DNA of 64,000 nt from Mesorhizobium sp. M1C.F.Ca.ET.210.01.1.1 (GCF_004791585.1 NZ_SRUU01000021.1:1-64000); one strand, 5' to 3'. Positions 43,795-53,344 are shown, numbered from the stretch's first letter. Notes: generated by a model not told the origin, from the sequence alone. Program-made: numbers and translations.

Positions 43795-45163
43795 CGGGGC
43801 TGTCATCGGGTGCGGCCAGCGGCAGCCGCACCTCCACCTTGAGCCCGCCGCCGGCGGCGTCGCCAAGCGCGACACTGCCGCCGGCATTCTCGACCACCTC
43901 GCGTACGATTGCCAGGCCGAGCCCGCTGCCTTCCTCGGTGGCGCCGGCGATGCGGTAGAAGCGCTCGAAGACCTGATCCCGCTCCTCGGCCGGAATGCCG
44001 GGGCCGGTATCGGTGACCGTCAGCACGCCCTCGCGATCGATCGCTGCCAGCCTCACGGTGACCGCGCCGCCAGTCGGCGTGTAGCGCAGGGCGTTATCGA
44101 CGAGGTTGACGATCATCTCGCGCAGCATGGTGCCGTCGCCGATGACGGGCACCGGGCCGGTTTCATCGAGGCCGAGGTCGATGTTGCGCTCGATCGCCTT
44201 CGGCGCATGCGTCTCCAGCACCTGGCGGGCGGCTTCGGTGAGGTCGATGCGGTCGGCGCGCGGCCGCCGGCTGCCGGGCTCGGCACGCGACAGGGTCAAG
44301 AGCTGTTCGGCGAGCCGCGCCAGCCGGCCGGAACTCGCTTGCAAGGCGACGAGCGCTTCCCGGCGTTGGTCGGCGGCGTTTTCGCGCAGCGCATAACTGG
44401 CCTGCGTCGACAAGAGCGCCAGCGGCGTGCGCAGCTGATGCGCGGCGTTGGCGATGAAGCGGCGCTGCGCCGCCATCTGCGCTCGCACGCGTTCCATATA
44501 GGCGTTGAGCGCGTCGATCAGCGGCCGGATCTCGCTTTGCGCGCCGGGAACCTCGACCGGGTCGAGATCGCTCCGGTCCGGCGAGCGCACCGCATCGCGC
44601 AGCCGCAGCAGCGGCGCCAGGCCGCGGCGCAGGCCGAGCAGCACGAACACGCCGGCGATCGCCACCAGCGCAAGCTGCTGGGCGAAGGCGCTGAGCCACA
44701 GCCGCTTGACCATCGCGTCATGGCCGGCAAGCGTGACGCCGACGGTGACCTTGATCGGCGAATCCGCGCCGGCGCCGATCACGGCATGGCTGAGCGCTGC
44801 GAGGCGCAACGGGTGGTCGCGATAGGAAGCCTCGATGCTGCCGCTCTGCGGCGCCTCGGGCAGGTCCGGATAACCGGTCAGCAGCCGGCCGTTCGCAGTC
44901 TCGACGCGGTAGTAGACGCTGTCGCGGTCGCCGGTGTCGAACATCTCGATCGCCGCCGGCGGAATGGTGGCGTCGAGCACTCCGTCGGCCATCGCCACCT
45001 GCTCGGCGATCGCGCGCGCCGAGCCGACCAGCATGCGGTCGGTGACGAGGTCCGCGGTCGCCAGCGCGTTGCGCTGGCTGGTCCACAGGTTGACGGTCGC
45101 AAGCGCGGCCAGCGGCAGCACCACCCAGGCCAGCAATTGCAGGCGCAGGCTGCTAATCTTCAT
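43775..45163 (-). CDS. Sensor histidine kinase (TctE-like)
   Basis: A 462-residue membrane kinase. Two helices (about 10-30, 158-178) bracket a periplasmic sensor. The H-box FIANAAHQLRTPLALL, N-box NLVDNALRYTP, G1 DTGPGIP and G2 EGSGLGLAIV are intact. It should phosphorylate the response regulator encoded just upstream. TctE-type kinases often sense organic acids. It is convergent with the ABC importer, which may be its target (inference). Confidence 0.92.
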   Translation of the reverse strand: MKISSLRLQLLAWVVLPLAALATVNLWTSQRNALATADLVTDRMLVGSARAIAEQVAMADGVLDATIPPAAIEMFDTGDRDSVYYRVETANGRLLTGYPDLPEAPQSGSIEASYRDHPLRLAALSHAVIGAGADSPIKVTVGVTLAGHDAMVKRLWLSAFAQQLALVAIAGVFVLLGLRRGLAPLLRLRDAVRSPDRSDLDPVEVPGAQSEIRPLIDALNAYMERVRAQMAAQRRFIANAAHQLRTPLALLSTQASYALRENAADQRREALVALQASSGRLARLAEQLLTLSRAEPGSRRPRADRIDLTEAARQVLETHAPKAIERNIDLGLDETGPVPVIGDGTMLREMIVNLVDNALRYTPTGGAVTVRLAAIDREGVLTVTDTGPGIPAEERDQVFERFYRIAGATEEGSGLGLAIVREVVENAGGSVALGDAAGGGLKVEVRLPLAAPDDSPVKSPAR

Positions 45164-45197
45164 GGCCCCTAATCTTCATGGCCCCTAGTCTTCATGG
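45154..45197. repeat. 16-bp tandem duplication at a gene junction
   Basis: TAATCTTCATGGCCCC at 45154-45169 and again at 45170-45185, then a partial third unit to 45197. It spans the response-regulator stop and the kinase start and duplicates both the HED-stop end and the ATG-AAG-ATT start. Confidence 0.8.
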
Positions 45198-45853
45198 CGG
45201 AGCAGATAGCCGAGGCCGCGCAAGGTGGCGATCTGGACGCGCGACCCTTCCAGCTTCTTGCGCAGGCGGTGCACATAGATCTCGATCGCGCTAGGGTCTG
45301 CGTCGGTCTCGAAATCATAGATCGCCGCCGACAGCGCAGCCTTGCTCACGGTGCGCCCGGCCTTGACCACAAGCTGCTCCAGCACCGCATGTTCGCGCGG
45401 CGTCAGCGAGAGCTGCTCGCCGCCGAGCGAGAACAACCTGGTGTTGGTGTCGAAGACGAGATCGCCGCAGGAAATGACGGGCGCGGTCCGGTCGTTGGCG
45501 CGGCGCAGCTGCACGCGGATGCGTGCCTCCAGTTCCTCGATCTGGAAGGGTTTCGCCAGATAGTCGTCGGCGCCTTCGTTGAGGCCCTTGACCCGCCCGT
45601 CGAGGCTGGCATTGGCGGTGAGCACGATCACCGGCACCGCATTGCCGCGGGCACGCAACCGCTTCAGCACCTCCATGCCGCCCATGCGCGGCAGGGCAAG
45701 GTCGAGGATGATCAGCGCATGGTCGCCGGCCGCCAGCGCGTGCTCGACGTCCTCGCCGTCATGGACGACATCGACGACATAGCTTGCCTGGCGCAGCGTC
45801 TTGCTCAGCCAATCGGCCAGTTCGCGATTGTCCTCGACAAGCAGGAGCCGCAT
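45185..45853 (-). CDS. OmpR-type response regulator (TctD-like)
   Basis: A 222-residue regulator. The receiver carries the phospho-acceptor Asp in ALIILDLALPRMGG (about 52), a Thr in VIVLTA and a Lys in DYLAKPF. A winged-helix output (about 125-220) contains LSLTPREHAVLEQL, IEIYVHRLRKKLEG and LRGLGYLL. It is paired with the kinase; their reading frames are separated by the short duplicated junction. Confidence 0.94.
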   Translation of the reverse strand: MRLLLVEDNRELADWLSKTLRQASYVVDVVHDGEDVEHALAAGDHALIILDLALPRMGGMEVLKRLRARGNAVPVIVLTANASLDGRVKGLNEGADDYLAKPFQIEELEARIRVQLRRANDRTAPVISCGDLVFDTNTRLFSLGGEQLSLTPREHAVLEQLVVKAGRTVSKAALSAAIYDFETDADPSAIEIYVHRLRKKLEGSRVQIATLRGLGYLLRHED

Positions 45854-46022
45854 GGTCTGTCGTTGTTCACTCCCGGGGGCCGCGCGGCCTGACGAGCGCG
45901 CGGCGGCATCCGAATTCGATCCTCGACGTCAACCGATAGTATCGATCCGTTCACAAGGCAAACGCCGGCCGGAATCTGGCGGCGCCGGCTTTCGACCAGC
46001 CAGCCCATCTTACGCTTTATCA

Positions 46023-46039
46023 AACCGAACGGTTCGGTT
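46023..46039. promoter_or_regulatory. Operator-like palindrome 1
   Basis: AACCGAAC-G-GTTCGGTT, a perfect 8-bp dyad around one base. It shares the GAAC/GTTC and CCG/CGG cores with palindrome 2 at 46181. Its size suits a TetR-type dimer. Confidence 0.6.
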
Positions 46040-46180
46040 CAAATTATGTTGACTGATCGTGCATTGCGAGTGAACGCCGGGCTCCCAAATTGCGGCGCAG
46101 CGTTGCAGAGGACGATGTGTAAATTATTGGGAATAAAAGAAAATCCAGCTTCTTTGGGCCTTCAGTTCGGGATCTCAATC

Positions 46181-46198
46181 TCGAACCGATCGGTTCGA
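46181..46198. promoter_or_regulatory. Operator-like palindrome 2
   Basis: TCGAACCGATCGGTTCGA, a perfect 18-bp palindrome, 127 bases upstream of the first DUF680 ATG and 158 bases after palindrome 1. It is probably a regulator-binding site. Confidence 0.6.
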
Positions 46199-46324
46199 TT
46201 TGCACTTTTTCGTGATTGGAAATGACAACAGGGTGGACCCATCTCGGGGTGGTCCGAGCGACACGAATTTCCATTAAGGCACGCCACTGGACGGACACGA
46301 CTTTTGAAATCCGGAGTACCTGAG

Positions 46325-46564
46325 ATGAACAAGATTGCTCTTGCCGCAGCGGCCCTTCTCGTTGCCACGGGCAGCGCCTTCGCCGGCAGCGACCACTACG
46401 GGTCCGACAACGTCAACCAGCCGGCTGTCACCCAGTCGGCCGCGCCTCGCGACAACATCGATCGCAGCATCACCGGCTCGATCCGCAAGTTCGAGCAGCG
46501 CGATCTCAAGATCACCCCCGATCAGAACCAGCCGGAATCCGGCCAGGGCATCTGGGGCCGCTAA
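46325..46564 (+). CDS. DUF680 protein, first of three
   Basis: A 79-residue exported protein: signal peptide (cleavage near AFA-GS, 21), conserved GSDHYGSDNVNQP just after it, and a terminal GQGIWGR. DUF680 is a short family found mainly in Mesorhizobium; function unknown. The final helix-like part is charged (SIRKFEQRDLKI). It ends before the hairpin 46604-46630. Confidence 0.82.
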   Translation: MNKIALAAAALLVATGSAFAGSDHYGSDNVNQPAVTQSAAPRDNIDRSITGSIRKFEQRDLKITPDQNQPESGQGIWGR

Positions 46565-46603
46565 GCCGGCCCGATCCCGAAGCCGATAAGAACCACAGAC
46601 CTC

Positions 46604-46630
46604 AGAGCGGCGGGCTTGTCCCGCCGCTCT
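46604..46630 (+). terminator. Hairpin after the first DUF680 gene
   Basis: A perfect 11-bp stem AGAGCGGCGGG / CCCGCCGCTCT with a 5-base loop, followed by GCTCTT. The same GCGGCGGGCTTGT hairpin core recurs after the third DUF680 gene. Confidence 0.65.
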
Positions 46631-46833
46631 GCTCTTGTAGAGCCGGCTGTCGGTCGGCCTGAATCTGTTTTTGCGAAACGAACTTCCAGGCGAGGCCACG
46701 ACTGCGGCTTCGACGTGCTCAGCGAGGAAGAGATTTCGCCTGGGAATAAATCCGGGCCGTTCCGGGTCTTGTCGGCAGCGGGGCCATCCTCCCAAGGCGC
46801 CGCCGATGAAACGACAGGACAAGGAACATTGAG

Positions 46834-47079
46834 ATGACCAGGATCGCATTCGTCGCGGCCGCCATGCTTGTCGCTGCCATGGGCAGCGCCTCTGCCGGCA
46901 GCGACCACCACGGCGCCGACGGCGCCAACCAGACCAACGCCGATGCTGACCATGTGACGACCACCTCGATCCGCGTGCGGGACATGGCGCATCACCAGGC
47001 TTCGGTGTCGACCGGCTCTGGCGATACGGTTGCCGACATCATCGCCCGGCACAACGACGAAGGCCTATGGGGCAAGTGA
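46834..47079 (+). CDS. DUF680 protein, second of three
   Basis: An 81-residue paralogue: signal peptide to ASA-GS (about 22), then GSDHHGADGANQT and a terminal EGLWGK. It is the most diverged of the three, with His in place of Tyr in the SDHYG box and an extra HH (MAHHQ). The start is ATG 46834 with AAGGAA upstream. Confidence 0.78.
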   Translation: MTRIAFVAAAMLVAAMGSASAGSDHHGADGANQTNADADHVTTTSIRVRDMAHHQASVSTGSGDTVADIIARHNDEGLWGK

Positions 47080-47135
47080 CAGCGCTCGGCCTTCCTCGAA
47101 GACTCCCATCCACACTCGACGACAGGAATTCATGA

Positions 47136-47378
47136 ATGACCAGGATCGCCCTCACCACTGCCGCGATGCTTCTCGCCATCGGCTCCGCCTTCGCCGCCAG
47201 TGACCACTACGGCGCGGACAACGCCAATCAACCGACCGCCGGCGTCGACCGCGGTCTCACCGCCTCGGTGCGCAAGCACGAGTCCGCCAAGCCGGGCAAT
47301 GTCGACACCTCGATAACGACCGGATCGGCGCCCTCGCAGGGCTGGCCGGATCCCGGCCAGGGCATCTGGGGCAATTGA
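47136..47378 (+). CDS. DUF680 protein, third of three
   Basis: An 80-residue paralogue: signal peptide to AFA-AS (about 20), then ASDHYGADNANQP and a terminal GQGIWGN, close to the first copy. It is only 56 bases after the second gene, so these two may be cotranscribed. A terminator follows at 47403-47427. Confidence 0.8.
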   Translation: MTRIALTTAAMLLAIGSAFAASDHYGADNANQPTAGVDRGLTASVRKHESAKPGNVDTSITTGSAPSQGWPDPGQGIWGN

Positions 47379-47402
47379 TCTTTTTCTCCCGGAGGACAAA
47401 AC

Positions 47403-47427
47403 GCGGCGGGCTTGTTCCGCCGCTTTT
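47403..47427 (+). terminator. Intrinsic terminator of the DUF680 array
   Basis: GCGGCGG / CCGCCGC stem with a GCTTGTT loop followed by TTTT. Confidence 0.82.
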
Positions 47428-47488
47428 GCTTGGAGCGAAGCGATGACGCGCCGATCTCCCCCACAAAGGGAGGTGGCAGCTTCGGCGT

Positions 47489-47998
47489 CTACCCCAGATC
47501 CTTCGGCCTGACGAAATGCGTCAGCTGGGCGCCGCCGAATTCGAGGTTCGCCCAGTCACCCTTCACGGTGAACCTGGCAAGCGCCGCGGTCGGGAATTTC
47601 GCTTCGATCTTCTTGAACACCCCTTCATCCGACCCGGCGCCGGCGAGCCGCAGCGCGAAGGTTTGCAGGCCGGGATTGTGGCCGACCAGCAGCAGGTTCT
47701 TTGCCTTTGCCTGCCGCACGCGCGCCAGGATGGCGCCAGCCGCAGCCTCATAAAGCTCCTCGGCGAATTCCGCCGGCAAATGCTTCGGCAGTTCCTGGGC
47801 GACCAGCCGCCAGGTATCGCGCGTGCGCAGCGCCGGCGAAACCAGCGCGAGGTCGGGCAGCCAGCGTCGCCTGGCAAGCTCGCGCCCCATCAGCGGCGCC
47901 GTCTTCAACCCGCGGCCCGAGAGAGGCCGGTCGAAATCGGCAAGCTTGGCGTCGCCCCAGCTCGACTTGGCGTGGCGCAGGATAAGCAGCTGTCTCAT
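47489..47998 (-). CDS. SixA-type histidine phosphatase
   Basis: A 169-residue phosphoglycerate-mutase-fold phosphatase: LILRHAKSSW (RH at 8-9) carries the phospho-accepting His; VSPALRTRDTW has the second Arg; LLVGHNPGLQ has the second His. SixA proteins dephosphorylate phospho-His in relay proteins. Its ATG overlaps the stop of the small ORF upstream (ATGA), and it is the last gene of the purM-purN run. Confidence 0.88.
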   Translation of the reverse strand: MRQLLILRHAKSSWGDAKLADFDRPLSGRGLKTAPLMGRELARRRWLPDLALVSPALRTRDTWRLVAQELPKHLPAEFAEELYEAAAGAILARVRQAKAKNLLLVGHNPGLQTFALRLAGAGSDEGVFKKIEAKFPTAALARFTVKGDWANLEFGGAQLTHFVRPKDLG

Positions 47999-48165
47999 CG
48001 GTATAGATCAGGACCAGACAGACGAGCCCGAGCCTTCTGCTTATTGCTCTCGATGTTGAAGGCAGCGAAGCGGCCGCTCTCAAGCCCCTCTGTCCATGCT
48101 TTACGCAGCTGGTCTGTTTCGGCCTCGCGCGAACGTTGGTTCAGCGGTTCCGGGTCAAGTGCCAC
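47995..48165 (-). CDS. Small ORF coupled to the sixA-like gene
   Basis: A 56-residue ORF starting at GTG 48165 with AGAGG upstream. It ends at a TGA that overlaps the SixA ATG as ATGA, which strongly suggests translation. The sequence is charged and helical (EAETDQLRKAWTEGLESGR, then NIESNKQKARARL). The pattern recalls the C-terminal half of ParD-type antitoxins, but no toxin gene is next to it, so that identity is speculative. It begins 24 bases after purN. Confidence 0.6.
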   Translation of the reverse strand: MALDPEPLNQRSREAETDQLRKAWTEGLESGRFAAFNIESNKQKARARLSGPDLYR

Positions 48166-48189
48166 GCTGTCACCTCTCGATTGGGACCT

Positions 48190-48893
48190 CTACGGCGTGA
48201 TCCGCGCCAACTGCTCGAGGTCGGTCTCCTCGCGCAGCGGGTCCGGCGCCATCACCACCGAGGTGGCGTTGTCTGCGTCGTCGGCAAAATGGGCAAGCAC
48301 GGTGTGGCCCTTTTCCATCCGCGCCTTGCCTTCCGCCACCAGCCCCAGCGCCAGCGGGTAGAGCCGGTGCTCCACCTTCAGAACGCGGGCCGCGAGCGTG
48401 TCCTCATTGTCGCCGACCATCACCGGCACGGCGGCCTGCGCGATGATCGGGCCGTCATCCATCTCGGGCGTGACGAAATGCACCGAGCAGCCATGGATGC
48501 GCACGCCCGCGCGGATGGCCCGCGCATGCGTGTCGAGCCCCTTGAAGGCCGGCAGCAGGGCAGGGTGGATGTTGACCATGCGCCCCTGCCATTTTTCAAC
48601 GAGGCCACGGCCGAGGATGCGCATGTAGCCGGCCAGGGCAACGATCTCGGCGCCGAAGCCGGCAAGCGCGGCATCGATCGCCGCATCATAGGCATCCTTG
48701 CTCGGATGGTCGGCGCGCTGGACAACCTTGGTGGCGATGCCGCGCGCCTGGGCGATGCCGAGGCCCGCGGCATTCGCGCGGTCGGAGATGACACCGACGA
48801 TCTCGGCCGGATAGGCAGGGTCGCTGGCCGCCGCGATCAGCGCCGTCATGTTGGAGCCGCGTCCTGAGATCAGGACGACCGTGCGTTTCCTGC

Positions 48894-48897
<4 letters not shown>
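48190..48897 (-). CDS. purN: Phosphoribosylglycinamide formyltransferase
   Basis: A 235-residue PurN. It shows VVLISGRGSNMTALI (about 7-21), then NIHPALLPAFKGLDTHARA with the catalytic His/Asn region, and HFVTPEMDDGPII with the catalytic Asp. It adds a formyl group from 10-formyl-THF to GAR in purine synthesis. It is somewhat longer at the C terminus than E. coli PurN (about 212). Its ATG overlaps the purM stop (ATGA). Confidence 0.96.
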
Positions 48898-49973
<1,076 letters not shown>

Positions 49974-50140
49974 TGTCGGCTCGTCCCTGTTTCCATTGCG
50001 GGCTCTTCGCATGAATGGTTTCGGGGAGCAAGGCGGGTGAGAGCCAATCGCCCCACGAGGGGGAGATTGGCGGTTCTCCCTTGCGCGCCCCTCCCATCTC
50101 CATCATCTATTTCCCAAAACACAGCACGACGGGACATCAC

Positions 50141-50698
50141 GTGACCATACCCAACATGATCACGATCATGCGGCTCCTGCTGGTGCCCGCCGTGGTGCTG
50201 GCCATGCTGCAGACACGTTGGGACTGGGCCTTTGCCGGCTTCCTTGTCGCCGGCATTTCCGACGGCATCGACGGCTTCATCGCCCGCCGCTATCGGTTGT
50301 TCTCGCGCCTCGGAGCCTATCTCGATCCGATGGCCGACAAGCTTCTCTTGGTCTCGGTTTTCGTCGTCATGGGCTTTGCCGGGGAGCTGCCGCTCTGGCT
50401 GGTGGTGACCATGGTATCGCGCGACGCCCTGATCGTCTGCGCCGTGGTTTTGTCCAGCGTCATGAGCCATCCTGTCGAGGTGAAGCCGCTCTTTGTGTCC
50501 AAGGCAAACACCGCCGTGCAGATCGCGCTGGCGGCGCTGGTGCTGGGCGAGCTTGCCTTTTCCATCCATCTCGATCCACTGCGGCCGGCGCTCATATTGC
50601 TGTCCGGGGTCTTGACCGTGGCTTCGGCCGCGGCCTATCTCGTGGCCTGGCTGAGGCACATGAGCGGCTATGGCGAAGGCTCCACGACCGGCGACTGA
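50141..50698 (+). CDS. CDP-alcohol phosphatidyltransferase family protein
   Basis: A 185-residue membrane protein with the full signature (SDGIDGFIARR...GAYLDPMAD). It is a paralogue of PgsA (5272-5868), starting TIPNMITIMRLLLVP. It could be a second phosphatidylglycerophosphate synthase or a eukaryote-type cardiolipin synthase; the sequence alone does not decide. GTG 50141 is the probable start. Its 3' end overlaps the AI-2E gene by 29 bases. Confidence 0.85.
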   Translation: MTIPNMITIMRLLLVPAVVLAMLQTRWDWAFAGFLVAGISDGIDGFIARRYRLFSRLGAYLDPMADKLLLVSVFVVMGFAGELPLWLVVTMVSRDALIVCAVVLSSVMSHPVEVKPLFVSKANTAVQIALAALVLGELAFSIHLDPLRPALILLSGVLTVASAAAYLVAWLRHMSGYGEGSTTGD

Positions 50699-51848
50699 CA
50701 GCGAAGCCGCGGACATTTCGGCGGGCGTGGCTCTGCGTCGTCAGGTCTTCTTCTGGCTGGGCACGGCAATTGTGCTCGCGCTCTTCCTCTATGTCTTCTC
50801 GGGCATCCTGCTGCCCTTCGTCGCTGGCATGGCGCTTGCCTATTTCCTCGACCCGGTCGCCGACCGGCTGCAGCGGCTCGGCCTCTCGCGGCTGATGGCG
50901 ACGGTGGTGATCCTCATTGCCTTCATCGTCGTGGTGGTGCTGGCCCTGGTCATCCTGGTGCCGGTGCTGGCGACTCAGATGGCCGATTTCGCCCGCAAGC
51001 TGCCGGAATATCTGACCCGGCTGCAGTCGCTGATCACCAGCTTCGATCCGAGATGGCTGGAGCAGCGCTTCGGCGTCAACGCCGGCAGCCTGCGCGACGG
51101 GCTGAACTCGCTGCTCACCTCCGGCTTTGGCTTCCTAAGCACCGTCTTCACCTCGATCTGGAGTTCCGGCGTGGCTCTGGTCTCGGTGGTCAGCCTCTTC
51201 GTCGTCACCCCGGTCGTCGCCTTCTACATGCTGCTCGACTGGGATCGCATGGTCGCCGTGGTCGACAGCTGGGTGCCGCGCGACTACGTCGAGACGGTGC
51301 GCGCTCTCGCCCGCGACATCAACACCGCCACCGCCGGCTTCGTGCGCGGGCAGGGCACGCTCTGCCTGGTGCTCGGTGTCATGTATGCCACCGGCCTGAC
51401 CTTCACGGGGCTCAACTTCGCCATCCTCATCGGCTTCTTCGCGGGGCTGATCTCCTTCATCCCCTATGTCGGCTCGCTGACCGGGCTGGTGCTCGCCGTC
51501 GGTGTCGCCTTCGTCCAGTTCTGGCCGGACTGGACCATGGTGGTGCTGGTGGCCTGCGTGTTCTTCGTCGGCCAGTTCATCGAGGGCAACATCCTGCAGC
51601 CGAGGCTGGTCGGAAAGAGCGTCGGGCTGCATCCGGTGTGGCTGATGTTCGCGCTGTTTGCCTTCGGCGCGCTGTTCGGCTTTGTCGGCCTGCTGATCGC
51701 GGTGCCGGCTTCGGCGGCGATCGCCGTTCTGGTGCGCTTCGCCATTGCCCGCTATCTGGAATCGCCGCTCTACAAGGGCCATGCCACAGAGCCGGCGTCG
51801 CCGCTGCCGGCCGATCGCGGCGGCGGCCATCGTTCGCCGCGCGGTTGA
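50670..51848 (+). CDS. AI-2E family permease
   Basis: A 392-residue membrane protein of the AI-2E/PerM family. About eight helices are expected; the conserved FIPYVGSLTGLVLAVGVAF and NILQPRLVGKSVGLHPVWLM segments are present (about 265-325). Despite the name, members include Na+/H+ antiporters and unknown exporters. It lies between a phospholipid-synthesis gene and hdaA-like, an order common in rhizobia. Confidence 0.9.
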   Translation: MAKAPRPATDSEAADISAGVALRRQVFFWLGTAIVLALFLYVFSGILLPFVAGMALAYFLDPVADRLQRLGLSRLMATVVILIAFIVVVVLALVILVPVLATQMADFARKLPEYLTRLQSLITSFDPRWLEQRFGVNAGSLRDGLNSLLTSGFGFLSTVFTSIWSSGVALVSVVSLFVVTPVVAFYMLLDWDRMVAVVDSWVPRDYVETVRALARDINTATAGFVRGQGTLCLVLGVMYATGLTFTGLNFAILIGFFAGLISFIPYVGSLTGLVLAVGVAFVQFWPDWTMVVLVACVFFVGQFIEGNILQPRLVGKSVGLHPVWLMFALFAFGALFGFVGLLIAVPASAAIAVLVRFAIARYLESPLYKGHATEPASPLPADRGGGHRSPRG

Positions 51849-51849
51849 A

Positions 51850-52554
51850 ATGGCTTCGCAGCGCACCGATCCGCCGCGCCAGCTGCCGCTCGATCTCGGC
51901 CACGGCACCGGCTATTCGCGCGACGAGCTCGTCGTCTCCGGGACCAACAGAGAGGCCGCGGCACTTGTCGACCGCTGGCCGGACTGGCCCTCGCCGGTGG
52001 TGGTGCTTGCCGGCCCTCCGGGCTCCGGCAAGACGCATCTCGCCCAGATCTGGCAGACACAGGCGCATGCAGTCGCCATCGACCCCGGCAGGATCGGCGA
52101 GCATATCGCCAGCCTCGGCGCCAGGCCGGCGCTGATCGACGACATCGACAAGGGCCCGATCGACGAGCAAGGCCTGTTCCACCTGATCAACACGGTGCGC
52201 TGCGCCGGCTCCACGCTTTTGCTCACGGCGCGGCGCTTCCCCTCCGCCTGGCGCGTCGCGCTGCCCGACCTCATCTCGCGGCTGAAGGCGGCGGCGACGG
52301 TGGAGATCCACGAGCCGGACGACCTGCTGCTCGCCGGTGTCATCACAAAGCTCTTCGCCGACCGCCAGGTCGAGGTCGAGCCGCATGTCGTGCAATATCT
52401 GGTGCGCCGCATCGAGCGTTCGCTGGCGACCGCCATGCGTGTGGTGGAGCGTCTCGATCGTGCCGCGCTGGAACGCAAGACGCCTATCACCCGCGCTTTA
52501 GCCGCCGAGACCGTCAGCGCCATGGACGAGGGGCAGGGCGAGTTCGATATTTAG
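51850..52554 (+). CDS. hdaA: DnaA-related protein HdaA
   Basis: A 234-residue DnaA AAA+ domain without the DNA-binding C terminus. N-terminal QLPLDLGH is a clamp-binding motif. Walker A is GPPGSGKTH (about 55-63), and the Walker B-like segment is PALIDDIDKG. HdaA/Hda with the DNA clamp stimulates DnaA-ATP hydrolysis and prevents over-initiation. It starts 1 base after the AI-2E stop. Confidence 0.88.
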   Translation: MASQRTDPPRQLPLDLGHGTGYSRDELVVSGTNREAAALVDRWPDWPSPVVVLAGPPGSGKTHLAQIWQTQAHAVAIDPGRIGEHIASLGARPALIDDIDKGPIDEQGLFHLINTVRCAGSTLLLTARRFPSAWRVALPDLISRLKAAATVEIHEPDDLLLAGVITKLFADRQVEVEPHVVQYLVRRIERSLATAMRVVERLDRAALERKTPITRALAAETVSAMDEGQGEFDI

Positions 52555-52590
52555 GCCTTTCCCTTGTCCCACTAGGGGAGAAGGAAAAGA

Positions 52591-52857
52591 CTACGCCCAT
52601 AGTCCTGCCAGATGCTGCACCAGTAGATAGATCCCGGTATGCGCCGCCACGTAGCAGGTGGCGACGAAGACAAAGAACATGAGGCTCGCCGACCGCGACC
52701 GGCCGGCGCCGCCATTCTGCCTCTTGCTTGGCCGGTTGTTCCAGATCCACAGGGCAGCACACAGAATTGCCCAGACGACCATGACCGGAACCCTAAAGCC
52801 GTAATAGGCCAGGTAAGCCGGGCCGATCAGCGACAGCAACGCCTCGAGACCGGGCAT
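52591..52857 (-). CDS. Small three-helix membrane protein
   Basis: An 88-residue protein with hydrophobic segments at about 5-22, 23-42 and 62-82 and a basic loop (NRPSKRQNGGAGRSR). ATG 52857 follows GGGGGA. No family was recognised. It is convergent with hdaA; a short repeat A remnant (CCTTGTCCCACTAGGGGAGA) lies between them. Confidence 0.6.
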   Translation of the reverse strand: MPGLEALLSLIGPAYLAYYGFRVPVMVVWAILCAALWIWNNRPSKRQNGGAGRSRSASLMFFVFVATCYVAAHTGIYLLVQHLAGLWA

Positions 52858-52883
52858 CGAAAAATCCCCCTTTTGTCCAAAGT

Positions 52884-53040
52884 CTAGAGCAATTCCAGGA
52901 AAAGTGTGTAACGGTTTTCCGTCCGGAATTGCGTAAAAACAAATACTTAGAGCGGTTCGGCGATTCCGCGAAACGCTCTCGACCGGCGGCAGCGTGTTCG
53001 CACAGAAACTGGAGCAATTCCGAAAAAGTGTGAACGGCTT
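52884..53040. repeat. Repeat family B, long copy
   Basis: AGAGCAATTCCAGG, AACGGTTTTCCGTCCGGAA, AAATACTTAGAGCGG, a GCGATTCCGCGAAACGC hairpin, then a second start GAGCAATTCCGAAAAAGTG. It looks like one full and one partial unit in tandem. It lies in the 410-base gap before tRNA-Pro, which otherwise shows no gene. Confidence 0.75.
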
Positions 53041-53267
53041 TCGTCCCGGCTGATCGGCCGATCCCGCGACATCGGATGGGGCGGCGCATAGTCCCATTCC
53101 GGGACAATTCCCGCTGGCATTCATCTTGCACCGCGAGACACGCCGGTTGATCCCGGTCCCGATCGCGTTCCAGATCGGGTTGTAGGCTCGCCGGGCTTGA
53201 GGTTGTTGGGGACTCGCCCGGCGGGTTTACGGCCACTCGCTCATCGATTGGAAACGGGGACGGAAAC

Positions 53268-53344
53268 TGGTCGGAGTGGCGTGATTCGAACACGCGACCC
53301 CCTGATCCCAAATCAGGTGCGCTACCAGGCTGCGCTACACTCCG
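53268..53344 (-). tRNA. tRNA-Pro (UGG)
   Basis: A 77-nt cloverleaf read on the minus strand. The acceptor pair is CGGAGTG / CACTCCG with discriminator A and encoded CCA. The anticodon arm is CCTGA-TTTGGGA-TCAGG, giving anticodon TGG. The T-arm has GTTCGAATC. Confidence 0.95.

Larger units (their letters stand above)
45854..46324. other. Intergenic region with two palindromes upstream of the DUF680 array
   Basis: About 470 bases, AT-richer than its surroundings in the middle (46020-46140). It contains the two operator-like palindromes listed separately. No convincing ORF was seen. It should carry the promoters of the response-regulator gene (minus) and of the first DUF680 gene (plus). Confidence 0.5.

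Noticed and set aside
47995..48165. Firm call as a ParD antitoxin
   Set aside because: Only a loose similarity of the C-terminal half and no adjacent toxin gene.
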